From NCBI RefSeq assembly GCF_016808335.1, contig NC_053137.1:11396506-11460505 (forward strand): 64,000 nt of DNA. The letters are read 5' to 3'. This document shows, one piece after another, positions 35,623 through 47,049 of the stretch (the first letter of the stretch is position 1; each line of letters begins with the position of its first letter). The translations under genes and the position numbers were made by a program. The notes beneath the pieces are model-generated. The model did no database searches, was not told the DNA's origin, and worked only from the letters and a program-made list of their open reading frames with translations. The stretch is from Panicum virgatum. Taxonomy: Eukaryota; Streptophyta; Magnoliopsida; Poales; Poaceae.

Positions 35623-37025
35623 TCGCTGACTTTTGTTTTGGTTAGCTTGATAGGTCTTTGTTTTGCTTCTCTTGATTTTCTAGGTTTCGTAGTTGCATTG
35701 TGCATATGCATTGTAATTGTTTGCATTTTGCATTGTCTCACTTGCACTAGCATTCTTGTATACATTGCTATGATCTTCTAGTGCCTGCTAGTGTGAGTTG
35801 ATAAACTTGATCATGTATAGCTTGCTCCATTGTGTATATGACATCATCTGAGTTAAGCTATTTTGATTTGAAAATCTGAAAACATGCTCACCCTGTCTTG
35901 GCTACTAGCATGTTAGGGAGTGTTGATATGCTTTGCTATCTTATTCATGCTAGTGTGGCTTTTCGTTCAGCAATTCATACTTGAAATGATTTAAATCTGA
36001 TAAAATTGCTTGAACTGTTCTTGAAATGAATTGAAAAGATCCAGGTGGGTTTGCTTGTCGCACTGATCGAGCTTTCGGGACGGCTCACTTTGCACTTGTG
36101 AGAACCCGGGCAAGGCTGTGCATGAATGAAATGAGTGCTTTAAGCTTCTGATTGTCTTTGACATAGACTTGGCCTCATTGCTAAGTAAAGCATGACAAGC
36201 TTTCAACCCCTGGCATTAAGAATTGATTGCTATAAATTTAATTGAAAAATGGATGTTGGCAACTTGTTTTGGCTAATTTGGATCACCTTGTATGAGTATG
36301 ATTAGCACTGCTTTCTATTCCCTACTTGTTAGTGCTAGATCATGGGTGATGCTTTTCTTTCTCCTAAACTGAACTTGCCTAGCTCTAGACTGATTTGATA
36401 TACCCTGTTGAGCTAGATGCAGGTCTTGTTTATGGATGCACACGTGCTTGAGACTAGATGTTGCTCATATCTTTGTATCCCTGAATGCTTTCACTTACAC
36501 CTCCTGCATCGCATTCATTGCATAGCATCTGTTCAGGGGGAGTTTCAGCTTCAGGGGGAGCTTTAGGTCTTTTTAGGCTTGATGTGTGCATGTGCCAACA
36601 AGGGGGAGAATTTTGAGAGAAGTGATCGAACAAGGGGGAGACTTGTTTGATTTTTGAAAAACTTGTTGTGCACAGGGCTTTAAGAGTACATCATTTTGGG
36701 AGAGTTGCACTTGTGAGAGGGAAAAGAGTTTCTGCTTTGGTTTTGGCTCCTGGTTTTCCTCGTTCTCCTTCTGCTTCTTGCATGACTGCGTCGAGCGTTA
36801 CCTCTGTCTTTGAGGAGTCATGTTTTGGCTTTTGATCGATTGCGTCGAGCCGTTGCCCTTGTCTTAGGGGATTGATCTCTGCTTGAGTAAGTGACTGTTC
36901 TTGCCTTTCTGAGCTTTTCGTCACTTGTTTGAGTTCTTCTCTTTTGTGCTTCTTTGTTCTTCTTTGGTTTCACTTCTCTTGGTTCGTTTGTGGTGTGTTG
37001 ACAATGCACTCATCAAGGGGGAGAT
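35623..37025 (+). other. Non-coding 3' region of the Copia element with repeated polypurine tracts
   Basis: 1.4 kb after pol without a supported gene. AGGGGGAG-type tracts occur at about 36534, 36553, 36600, 36632 and immediately before the 3' LTR (37015-37025). The last one is the working polypurine tract by position. Repeated tracts of this kind are reported for SIRE-type elements. SIRE relatives sometimes carry an envelope-like frame here, but none is visible. Confidence 0.75.
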
Positions 37026-38648
37026 TGAGGAACGAGAGTACTCTATCCTGCTTGTGATGAGTGAATTGTCAACCGTGCGGTGTGATCGTGCACTTGGTCT
37101 TTGGATTGCAGGTACACGGGCGTCGAGTGTCGACGGGGAGCTGTCGTGGAGGTGCTGTGGCCGATGGACCGTGCGGTGGACGGCGGTGAAGGGCAACCGG
37201 GACCGGAGCTCGGACCGGGCGGCAGCTGTGGCGTCCACTCCTGGATCGATGGTGCAAGCGGCGACGGAAGGCGGGTTTCTTGGTTTGCGCCACAAAACCA
37301 AGGAGGCGGACGGCGGTCGAAGACGCCAAGTCGTGGAGGCACGGGCGTCGGTCTCGGGACTGACGGAGGCGACGGGCGTCGACGGCGTCTAGGGCCTCGC
37401 TGCGGGCGAGGAGGTGACGGGCGTCGGGCGGCATCTAGGGCCATCGGAAGGCCGAGGCGGGAACGGCGTCTAGGGCCACGGCGTGGAGGCGGAAATCTTC
37501 CCGCGCGTGAGGTTTTGGCGGTTTTCTCAAAACCGGCCACCTACCCGGGTTTCGCGGACCCTCCAAAACCGCGGACTGGATCTTCATCAAGACGGCGGCA
37601 TCGCGGAGAAGACTTCGTTTCGAAGAAAGAACCTCGGCCGTCGGATGAGATCGTGTACAGGGGGTGCTGCAGGCCAACCGGTTTGACCGGTCCCTGGCAC
37701 CGGTCTGACCGGTCTAACCAACCGGTCTGGCCGGTCCAGCGTACCGGTTTGACCGGTCCTGCGGGTATAAATACCCCTTCACTTGTGTTAGGTTAATTGC
37801 GGCTTTTGTATTGTGTCAGTGGATTCTTTGTTTCCCCAGGCCGCCGCCTCTGTGTTCCTCTCCCTCTGTTCTTCTCTTTAGAATAGATTTGGATGATGGA
37901 TTTGAGAAATCTTGTGTGGATTTGATTGGGAAAGGAGGCCCTAACCTCCTAGTGCCCTCTGGGCTTTTGAATCTGATGAGTTCACTCTTGTGTGCTGAGT
38001 TCTCGTCCTCCCCCTCCTATTTCGCGCTTTGGACTTGAACTCTCCTCTTTTGGTGTGTTTAGTGTTTGGAGGAGACAAGTTCATTGATTCGTGGTTTGCT
38101 GGACTCTTTGTGGCGATTCTGATCTCTCTAGTCAAGTGCTAAATCCCCTGGAATCGCGAGTGCACCCGAATTGCTGTTCTTGAGTTCTTGAGAAAACCCC
38201 AATCCACTTTGATCTTTCCTTGATTTGCCACAATCCGTTAATCTTCTGGGAAAGATCTCTTGGGGATATGTTCACGGAATAGTTGTGAAGGTATCCTCCA
38301 AGTTTCGTTGGATTTGAAGGTCGTTTGCTCAAGATTCATCGTTTGGAGGTTGATTTTCGAGCTGTCTGGAAAGGACCGGTCTGACCGGTGGCTCCTACCG
38401 GTCTGACCGGTATCCTGAACCGGTCTGACCGGTCCCTGCAGTTCAGTTCTGCAAATTGCCTCTTTTTGCTTCCGCGCGGCTTCCTAGGGTATTTTGTAAA
38501 GAGGTAGCTAGTCCATAGCTATTCTCTCATATCCTAGGTTTGAGGGCTTGTGGTGATTTTCGGGATATAGGCTGACGGATCGATTTCGAAAGAAATTTTT
38601 AATCGGCTCACATTCACCCCCTCTCTGGTCGCCGGCTTCGGTCCCTCG
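37026..38648 (+). repeat. Copia 3' LTR
   Basis: 1,623 bp, closely similar to the 5' LTR with scattered single-base differences. The TATA box is at 37766-37773, and there are three accggtctgaccggt units at about 38375-38434 where the 5' LTR has four. The final base is g instead of the expected a. Confidence 0.95.
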
Positions 38649-38652
38649 CTAA

Positions 38653-38999
38653 GGCCATGTTTGGTTTAGATGTGAAAATGTTTTGATGAGAGAGAAACGA
38701 TGCTTTGACCACTAATTAGGGGTATTAAATAAAGTCTAATTATAAAATTACCTCCATAACTATGGTACTGTAGCAGTTGCTCTATCTAATGAGGCCTTTG
38801 ACCGCACGATTAGAGGATAATTGAGCGCAGTTACTGTAGCATCACTGTAGCCAATCACGATGAAACTTGGCTCATTAGATTCGTCTCGAAAATTTATACC
38901 CATTCCTAAAAAGGTTTTACAAATAGACTTCATTTAATACTGCATGCGGGCATTCGTCTTTTAGTGCAAAAGTTTTCGTGGTTGCATCCAAACACGGCC
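38653..38999. mobile_element. Tourist-like MITE abutting the Copia 3' LTR
   Basis: A 347-bp element with ends GGCCATGTTTGG and (reverse complement) GGCCGTGTTTGG, flanked by TAA (38650-38652 and 39000-39002), the 3-bp duplication typical of PIF/Harbinger MITEs. Read across without the MITE, the five bases after the LTR become CTAAA, exactly the duplication found before the 5' LTR. The MITE therefore lies inside the Copia target duplication. Confidence 0.9.
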
Positions 39000-39002
39000 T
39001 AA

Positions 39003-40507
39003 AAGAAGAAGAAAAGCTGCACCTGTGTTCTCGAGGTTCGACAGAATTAGCAGGGACACGTACTGGCGTCTTTTAGGACCGTATGCTAAGCATGATTAGG
39101 ATCGATTCTTGTTGTCCTGCCCGTGTATAAGATTAAAGTTCGCGGCGGCTCTCCCTGCATGCATGCGAACATCAGAAGACCGTCGGCGACCATATGCTAA
39201 GCATGATTAGGATAGACTTATTATTACAATTCATGGCAAACAGCGGCGTGTTGCGCCTGTGGGTTACATCACTAATTTCATCTGAAATCACATAATATAA
39301 TGACCTGTAGTGTTGTCGTGTTGAGATAGCCTGTAGACTGGCTACGTCCTCGGTCGTCTGAGGCGCGCACGTGATACACGCCAAAGCGCGCTCTGCCAGC
39401 CTCGTGCGGTACTTATTTCTCTTCTTGTTTCCGGATGGGATCTTTTTTCTCTCCCCCGAGACGCATATGCTCATATACACGCACACACGCACACGCACGC
39501 CCACGGAGTCCTGTAATAATATAATCTTTTGATTAAGGGCCTTAATCTGAGCGAGAACTTGGGATTTCACCCCCTTAATTAATTATATTTGGTTTCTCCT
39601 TGTGGTGTTCAGTAATCGACACCGTTTATTAGCAGTAGTGCTGGCTTTTTGTTCTTGCGTAAGAGAAACGGAGCTGTTGGCCAATTTGCTTACTGACAAG
39701 TTTTAGCATGCGCTAGTACTTATCGTTGAGGCTGGATTTGGTTAGCTGTTATTAGCAAATCTCTATGACTTTGATGTCCCAGATTGGGTCCTCTTCTTTA
39801 ATTTTTCTTCCGATATTGATCTCGGACAGTTTTACATCATCCAAAGGTGAAACCAATGGTCTAATAAGGCCACTCTCGGATAACCGAACGATACGGCATC
39901 ATATGTTATGTCACGGTGAACTACAGGACACTTTTCATAATCTTCAATCCCATGTACCAAGACTATCACCGTCGGTTCCAAACTTCCAACGGCCACTTCT
40001 TCAGCCATCAACTTTTGAGCATCCACCGCCGGTTCAGTGAAATTAATTCTGTAGCAGCGATAACAGCTAGCACTTGGACGGTAAGACATGCCCTCGCTCC
40101 AAAAGCAACGCCTTGACGATACTTGCTACAATGCTACAACAAAGAGCTGGAGCCAACGCAGCTGGAATCGGAGCTGCTGCGTGTGCTTGCATTGGAGCCG
40201 GCCGGCCGCACCAAAGCCCAATCCTTGCCTTAGATCCGATCCAGCAGCTTCCTCTGACATTGAGATGATCTTTGTATACATGCATGCATTAATTACTCAT
40301 CATATCGTCAACTTGGTGATCGATCGAGAGCTCCTAGATAGGAACCCGTGTTGCGTGCACCTACACCGCTACACGAGACGTCGAGACAGAATAATGAATC
40401 AACATCGCTTTGCATGTGTGGATCTCCAGATTCATTCTCCACACGCCGTACCCCCACGCCCACCGTGCATGGAGTCCTTGAGCCTGCTGCCACTCACTGC
40501 GACGCCC
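39003..40507. other. Upstream intergenic region of the lectin gene
   Basis: No gene is supported. A CA/CG-rich microsatellite-like stretch lies at about 39475-39505. The open frames at 39765-40289 on both strands carry no motif. The proximal part contains the promoter of the lectin gene at 40635. Confidence 0.55.
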
Positions 40508-40515
40508 TATAAATA
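40508..40515 (+). promoter_or_regulatory. TATA box of the dirigent-jacalin gene
   Basis: TATAAATA 127 bp before the ATG, in a GC-rich context. The 5' UTR that would follow includes a (gcta)n microsatellite at about 40583-40602. Confidence 0.8.
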
Positions 40516-40634
40516 GAGCTCCTCCCTCCCTCCCCAGCTCCACATACAGCACACAAGATCAACGACGCCTAGCTACCATCTGCAGCTAGCTAGCTAGCTA
40601 GCTCTTTCTTAGCACTACTCCTACTCCCTCGCTC

Positions 40635-42060
40635 ATGGCGACCAACGCCCCCAGCTTCCAGGTCACTCCCCGCGCCGCGCACGCCGAGTGCAGCGAGCTC
40701 AGCTTCCAGGGCCTGTACCTGTTCCACACGCCCCTGGGCCCCAAGGCCAACCAGGCCCTCATCATCGACGGCAAGGGCCCCATGGGCGCCACCGCGGTCA
40801 ACAACTGGGCGGTGTGCCACGGGCCAGGGCCGGACGCCAAGGTCGTCGCCCGCGCGCAGGGCCTGCACATCCAAGCCGGCAACTGGCTCAACTCCTTCAG
40901 CCTCGTCTTCGAGAACCAAAGGTAATGAAATATAGTTTGAGTGACATGTCGTGTGGTTGTCGAGTTGCTTGACATTAATAATATAATCGTCAGCTTTCCT
41001 GCCTAATTCGTTTCAGAAAAAAAAAAAGGTATGAAATAGTTTGAGCTTCCTATATATCATATCAAGTTTCTTGATCCATGAATATTTTGTTAATCTTTAC
41101 CTTCTTGCCATGCATCATCCTAAGTTCCTAACACTTGAAGGGTCCATGAATATTTGTATGATGCAGGTTTAGTGGGTCCACACTTCAGGTGATGGGAATC
41201 ACCGTTGAAGCTGGGGAGTGGGCCATCGTTGGGGGCACCGGGCAGTTTGCCATGGCAACCGGCGTCATCACCAAGAAGTTCCATGAGCAAAGAAGCGACG
41301 GCAACGTCATAGAGCTCGCTATCCGTGCCTTCTGCCCACTGCTCAAAGGGACAAGGGTCAGAAATAGTATAATTATTATATATATACATATATGCATATA
41401 TAGTTATAATGTTATATATATATATATATACATAAATGCATCTGTTCAAGCAGTCAGTGACTTTGCAGCTCGTAAACATAAACATGTATGTGTGTGCAGC
41501 ACCCTGTCACGAAGATTGGGACATGGGGTGGCAACGGAGGGAACCCCATGGACATCGCCGAGGCGCCCAAGCGCCTGGAGAGCATCACCGTTCGCAGCGG
41601 CCCGGGCGTCGTCGCCGCCATCGCCTTCTCCTACGTCGACCATGCCGGCCAGAAGCACGCCGCCGGTCCATGGGGCGGGTCCGGCGGACAGCCTCACACG
41701 GTACGTAGTTACTACCTATTAACAGCAGTGGATTGTTACTGTACTCGTCGTGCTCACCTTCAGTGTCAACTTCAAAAGTTTTCCTCTTTGATGGAGCAGG
41801 TCCAGCTCGGGGAGTCTGAGGTCGTCACACAGGTGTCCGGGACAGTCGGCAGCTTCGACGGCATCGCCGCCGTGGTAACCTCGATCAAGTTCGTCACCAA
41901 CCTTGGGAGCTACGGGCCGTGGGGGGAGGAGAAGGGGGCTCCGTTCGCCGTCCCGGTGCAGCCTGGCAGCGGCGGCGGCGGGGGCGTCGTGGGCTTCTTC
42001 GCGCGCAGCGGGATCTACCTGGTCGCCATTGGCGTCTACGTGCGCCCCTCTGATCTCTGA
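40635..42060 (+). CDS. Dirigent-jacalin chimeric lectin (monocot chimeric jacalin)
   Basis: Four exons (40635-40921, 41167-41356, 41500-41700, 41800-42060) give 312 aa with every junction in phase. Residues about 20-157 form a dirigent-like domain (FQGLYLFHTP, SFSLVFENQRFSGSTLQVMG, GGTGQFAMATGV). Residues about 163-308 form a jacalin-related lectin domain (KIGTWGGNGG, LESITVRSG, VTSIKFVTN, SGIYLVAIGVYV). No signal peptide, so cytosolic or nuclear. This fusion is known only in monocots and includes maize beta-glucosidase aggregating factor and jasmonate/stress-related wheat and rice proteins; such roles are family knowledge, not shown here. The lectin C-terminal loop usually reads GxYxD, but this gene has Val (GTC, 42022-42024) where Asp is expected. 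Intron 2 contains a TA-rich microsatellite. Confidence 0.93.
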
Positions 42061-42741
42061 ATGAACAATGAAGATCCAGCTGCTTCTTGATCGATCGGCC
42101 GGCCGGCTTGCAGTTTCCAATTTGGCTTGCTTTCGTTTGGCACGCATTTCTCTGATGTACAACGAAGAACGAACTGAGTTGGGGGTCGTCCTCCCCTCTC
42201 GGGTGTCTTGTTTGTGTGGTGTGTTTGCTTCTGTGTCTTGTTTGATTTGGTCAAGTAATAAAGATGTCGACCGAAGATTGATTTATCCCTTGTATCTGCG
42301 TCCATAATTTTTTATTGAAGTTAATTAATTTAGCACATTTGAACTATCGCAAAAGTCTGATTTTCAACCTTCAATTATAGACCGGATAACAAGGAATATG
42401 CAACTGTCAAAACCGAACAACTTTAGCCATTCGGGTGTTTCAAAGGTAGTTTTGTATTTTTAAAAAAAAATAAAAATAAAAATAAAAATTCTAGTTAGAT
42501 CTAAAAAAATCAAAACTAATTGATTGTAAATTAGAAAAACATGAAGCTACTACCATAAACATTGTACTCCAAATAGTTAAATGTTCCTTTAGTTCCATCT
42601 CCAGAAACCGTGCAGGAATCCAGAGGCAACCGAAGTATGAAAAGAATACAGAGGCGAATTGAAACTACAACTTGACCTTCAGTATCCTGAGCTGTGTACA
42701 AGTAATGAAGCAATAATCCACATCACATTTCTAAGTTCAGT
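42061..42741. other. Convergent intergenic region, lectin 3' UTR and copy B 3' UTR
   Basis: Both flanking genes end here (lectin on +, copy B on -), leaving 681 bp between stops. A likely lectin poly(A) signal aataaa is at about 42257. A low-complexity A/T run lies at 42460-42490. No gene is seen. Confidence 0.7.
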
Positions 42742-45439
42742 TCACTTTGCCGGGGCTGCGTGTTTATTCAGGTACTCGATTGCCACGGCAGCGTGGATGG
42801 CAGCTCCTACCGGCAGCACATCCTCATCGATCACAAAGTGAGGGGAGTGTAGGGGATGCATCACCTCCATGGTCTTGTTGCGGACTCCGATCATGAAGAA
42901 CGCGCCCGCAAATCTCTGCGCGTAGAAGGCGAAATCCTCGGCGCCCATGAACGGGGTGCCTCTCCTCACATTGCCCTCCCCGAGCATGGTCTCTGCCACT
43001 TCTCTGGCATGGTGGTACATCGCTTCGTCGTTTACGGTTGCTGGATATGGCTGGTGCTCCTCCTCCATGAAGTCGACGGTGGCGACACAGCGGTGGACGG
43101 TAGCATGCGCTTCTATGATCTTTGAAAGAAGTACAAAGTTGTAATTTGTAGTTATAAGTGCATCAGAGGAATAAAAATTTTGGTTGATCCCTACTACAGA
43201 CTGATGCTTTCCCTGGTTTCAGGTGAAATGGAGATAATGGAGTGATTGTTCCATTGTTTACCTCTTTGATCCTCTTCTTAAGATATGAAAAGCCTTCTGT
43301 CGTCAAGCTCCTGAAGGTGCCTCCGAAGGTTACTGACTCCGGAATGACATTGTGAGCATGGCCTCCTTTCATGAACGTGACTGATACCACCTGACGGTAA
43401 ACAACAAAGAGGAGGTCATTCCATTGTCAGAGCTAGTAACATCTGAGCATGTGTTGAACAAGTTGAGACATAAGATGGACTGCAAAGACAGATGTACAAT
43501 GCAAACACGGTAAGCAGCTGTCCACATACTGCAGCCTCGAGGGGATCAATTTCCCGGGAAACTATCAGCTGAAGGCTGACGATGGCAGAGGATGCTGCAA
43601 CGATGGGATCCACAGCTTTGTGCGGCGCCGCAGCGTGCCCGCCTTTCCCAGTGACTGTCACTGAAAATCTGCCTGATGCTGCAAGAAATGGCCCTGGTCT
43701 GGATGCAACGGCGCCTACAGGAAGCCTTGGATCAACATGCAGGCCAAAAATGGCCGACACATCGTCCAGGACACCTTCTCTTAGAACATGGTAAGCCCCG
43801 GCGTAACCTTCTTCTCCTGGCTGGAAGACGAGCTTCACAGTGCCCTACAAAAAGGTCAATCAAACCACAAAAAGATAATGGAAAAAGTCTATATCACCCC
43901 CTCACCTATGGGGGTGGACTACATAACCTTCTTCACCTAAAAGGCCAAAAAGGTCAATCAAACCACAAAAAGATAATGGAAAAAGTCCACCCCCATAGAT
44001 GAGGGGGTGATATAGACTTTTTCCAAAAGAATAATCAAGTCACTGGACAGAGCCTGTTTGAGTAGCTGATGATTCCTCTTCCCGTCTTCTTTCTTTTGGG
44101 CATGGATTGGAAGACTTAATTCAAGATCATAAGTCCTGGCCATACCTTCAAATCATCCTTCCGAGAGTGAAGTACTTTAGCTGCTCCAAGAAGCATTGTT
44201 GTGTGAGCATCATGCCCACAAGCATGCATCTTTCCATTTTCCTTGCTCTTGTGCTCCCAGTCTACCAATTCCTGCCAAATGTATCACAGAGCAATCAACA
44301 AAGAGACAGTTTTCCCAACCGAGGACCCATGTTTTGTATTTTTTAAAAAGAGAGAGGGGGGGGGGGGGGTTGGCACACTGGCCATGCAAAAAGCAGTAGA
44401 GTTACAAATCTAGCAACTAGCAAGAGCATTTGAATTGGATTGCTGCTTGACACACGTCACAGGAAGCACTGCATCCAACTTGCCCCCAAATTACTCTCAG
44501 TTCATCTTATGTTTAACAAAGCGCTGGCTCTGCTTTGATTAAGTCAAGTAACAAGCCCATGATATGATTCGACAAGGTATTAGAATCCAAAGCAGAGGGT
44601 ATCCTAACATAATTGAGACGGCTGGACAAGATATTAAGATGATAATGAATTTATAATGGCAAGTGTGCTTCTAGGTTGGTGTTCCTAATTGGATCGATTG
44701 CCGAAGTCATTGGTGGATTAGATATTTAATTAACACAAGGCATCTGAAGTCAAGTCAGGACACAGAAAGAGGGATAAGAGTTCAGAGATACTGAGGTTTA
44801 AAAACATGTCAAGTAGCAACCAAATAGAACTGTGCAAAACCTAGGAAAATTTGGTAGTTGATCAAGTTATTTGTAATGAACGAATCCTGTTAGTTCTTGA
44901 TCTAAAAAAAATTGTAATGAACTAATAAAATGAAGCTAACTACATTTGAGAAGACCAAAATAGATGAAAGGATAAGCAAAATTTTATCTTTATGCCAAGA
45001 AATCAGTTGGAATCCAATCCAATACGAGAGAGAGACGTGATCGATCCAACTCCCAATCGACAAGGGCACGGACCTGCATGGGGAGCGCGTCCATGTCCGC
45101 CCGGAGCGCGACGACGGGCTCGCCGCCGCCGCCGGCGATGGTCGCCACGACGCCCGTCTGCGCGACGGGCCACTCGTACGGCACGCCGATCGCGTCGAGC
45201 TCGGCGCGGACGAGCGCGCTGGTGCGGTGCTCCTGGAAGCCCAGCTCAGGGCGCTCGTGGATGCGCCGCCGCACGCCGCGTAGCCACGCGGCGAAACCCG
45301 GCGCGCGGGCTGCGCCCAGGAGCTCGCCACCGAGAGCCGGCGACGCCGTCGCCGCGGCGAGCGGCGAGAGGCGGGGCGACAGGACGAGGAGGAGGAGGAG
45401 GGGAGTCGTCGTCGCGAGGAGAGGCGGAGGCGAGGCCAT
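42742..45439 (-). CDS. IAA-amino acid hydrolase ILR1-like (copy B)
   Basis: Second intact M20-family auxin-conjugate hydrolase. Five exons read on the minus strand: 45439-45074, 44271-44146, 43844-43530, 43390-43262, 43119-42742, all phase 0, giving 437 aa. Exons 2, 3 and 4 have the same lengths as in copy A (126, 315 and 129 bp). A hydrophobic signal ([17 protein letters not shown]) is followed by [18 protein letters not shown] (Cys140, His142), [11 protein letters not shown] and PLHSPHF, so all metal ligands are kept. The start chosen is ATG at 45439 (gccATGGcc); an upstream in-frame ATG at 45472 would add a polar [11 protein letters not shown] before the signal. The C-terminus KHAAPAK lacks an ER-retention motif. 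Copy B differs from A in exon 1 and tail, so it is an older paralogue than the A/C pair. Confidence 0.93.
43880..44024. mobile_element. Palindromic MITE-like insert in intron 2 of copy B
   Basis: Outer inverted arms of about 41 bp start ggaaaaagtctatatcaccc at both ends, with one or two mismatches. A 41-bp direct repeat (from 43849 and from 43947, aaaaaggtcaatcaaacc onward) crosses into it. The ggaaaaagtctat terminus equals that of the MULE-type MITE at 59923-60541, so it may be a small MULE MITE. No clean 9-bp duplication was found. Confidence 0.6.
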
Positions 45440-45973
45440 GGCGCGGCGAGCGGCGAGCCGGCCGCACGTCACGAGCGACTGCTGGAACGCGCAACCTGTT
45501 CTGTTTCAATCAGTTGGATAGCCCAAGTGAGCTGTTTTCTGCCCCCTTTTTTTTTCTTCTTCTTCTCTTCAAAGCTTTAAACACTTTTTCCACTTTTCCT
45601 TGGGTCAAAAACACTTTGTATCTCTTTCCAACAAATAATTTGCATTTTGAACATCATAGGTCCCTGTAAGAGAAAGTAATGTTACCACTCTTTTCTGTTC
45701 AAAGGCGTTTATAAATTTTAATATATTTGTAAGGCTATAAAAGTATAGTAAAGGAAATCTAAGCATACAGACGTATTGTTTTCAATTTATCAAAACAGAC
45801 TTTATAAAATGTATTGGTAGCCAGAGTTTAAAATATACTTCGTCGGACTTTATCCAACAGATCAATTACTTGTGATTCCAATGAGAGTAGCTTTCCCTTG
45901 AGGTTTTTATAATAGTTTTTATAATAAAAATAATTATACCCACATAAAGTTATCTTACCCAACACCCTCTTTA

Positions 45974-46612
45974 GGCCTTTAGGTGTAAAAATTTTGAAAC
46001 AAAATTTTGCTATTTCGGAGTACTAAATAAAATCTATTTATAAATTTTTTTACACGGATGGATTGTAAAATCACGAGATAAATCTAATGAGCCTAATTAA
46101 TCCATGATTAATCTATGATTGGCGGATTGTTATTGTAGCATCACTCTTGCAAATCATGGATTAAGTAGGCTCATTAAGGCCCCGTTTGGCAGGGCTTCGG
46201 ATCTTCCAAAAACAGCTCCGGCTCTGGCTCCTCAGATGGAGCGGCTTTTCTGGTGGAGTTGGAGCCGTTTTAGAAAATGTTTGGCAAAACAGCTTCACTT
46301 GTTAGATTGATGTGTAAGCCGCGTGAAGCCACGATTTCATGGCTTCACCTTGCCTGTGTAAGCCGCCGACGGCTTCAGAACCGGCTTCACGTGTGAAGCC
46401 GGTCCTGAAACAAACGTTTGAGAGCGCTTCACGTGAAGCCGCTCGTGAAGCCCTCCCAAGAGCCGTGCCAAACGGGGCCTAAATTTGTCTCGCGATTTAC
46501 AACCCATCCATGCAAAAAAAATTAAGTAGATCTTATTTAATACTCTATACATATATCCAAATATTCGATGTGATGTTTTAAAGTGTAAATTTTATAGATC
46601 TAAACAGGGCCC
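45974..46612. mobile_element. Tourist-like MITE, split by an inner MITE
   Basis: Outer element with left end GGCCTTTAGGTGTAAAAAT and right end (reverse complement) GGGCCCTGTTTAGATC; TTA precedes it. Its interior (ctaatgagcctaattaatcc, tcgcgatttacaaccc) is typical of a family also seen at 46690-47000. It is interrupted by the MITE at 46178-46479. It lies upstream of copy B, about 0.5 kb from its start. Confidence 0.65.
46178..46479. mobile_element. PIF/Harbinger-type MITE nested in another MITE
   Basis: A 302-bp element with perfect ends GGCCCCGTTTGGCA / TGCCAAACGGGGCC and TAA on both sides (46175-46177 and 46480-46482). Internal cttcacgtgtgaagcc-type inverted motifs could fold. Confidence 0.9.
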
Positions 46613-46679
46613 AAGTCGTGGACGCGAACGCCACGAGGCTTCACTGCACGAGACACTTGTCTGAGCAAGGACACTGAGA

Positions 46680-47005
46680 TCTTGTTTGTTTCCATGGATT
46701 TTTTTTAAGTTTCTGTCACATCAAAAAGAATCTTACTATTTTGGAGTATCAAATAAAATATTTTTATAAATTTTTTTTGACAGCTGAGTGCTAATTCGCG
46801 AGACGAATCTAATGAGTATAATTAATCCATAATTTCCTACAGTGATACGACAGTAACTATCCGCTAATCATGGATTAGTATACCTAATCAGATTCGTTTC
46901 GCAGTTTAGCTCAGGGTTCTGCAGTTAATTTTATAATTAACTTTTATTTAATACTTCTAAATATTATCGTGAAGGAAAAATAATAGCATCTATATTGTTG
47001 AGCAA
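46680..47005. mobile_element. MITE-like relic
   Basis: Shares the blocks ttggagtatcaaataaaat, cgagacgaatctaatgag and catggattagt with the Tourist-like elements nearby and is AT-rich without coding capacity. The termini are degraded, so limits are approximate. Confidence 0.45.
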
Positions 47006-47049
47006 CTCAGAACTGTGCATTCATACATATGCATTGCTGCATTTCATTT

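Larger units (their letters stand above)
27907..38648 (+). mobile_element. Copia LTR retrotransposon, SIRE/Maximus-like, 10.7 kb
   Basis: A complete element with 5' LTR 27907-29550, primer-binding site 29553-29570 (tggtatcagagcaggttg, initiator Met tRNA type), gag, pol in Copia order (protease, integrase, reverse transcriptase, RNase H), polypurine tract 37012-37025 and 3' LTR 37026-38648. LTRs begin TGAGG and the 5' LTR ends CCTCA. The target duplication is CTAAA (27902-27906); its 3' copy is split by a MITE (see 38653-38999). A very large gag with two zinc knuckles, long LTRs, 1.4 kb of DNA after pol and several AGGGGGAG tracts point to the SIRE/Maximus lineage. gag and pol are broken, so it is not autonomous. 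Confidence 0.95.

Noticed and set aside
35623..37025. Possible envelope-like gene after pol of the SIRE-type element
   Set aside because: No open frame of useful length or membrane-segment pattern on the plus strand; only polypurine tracts are visible.
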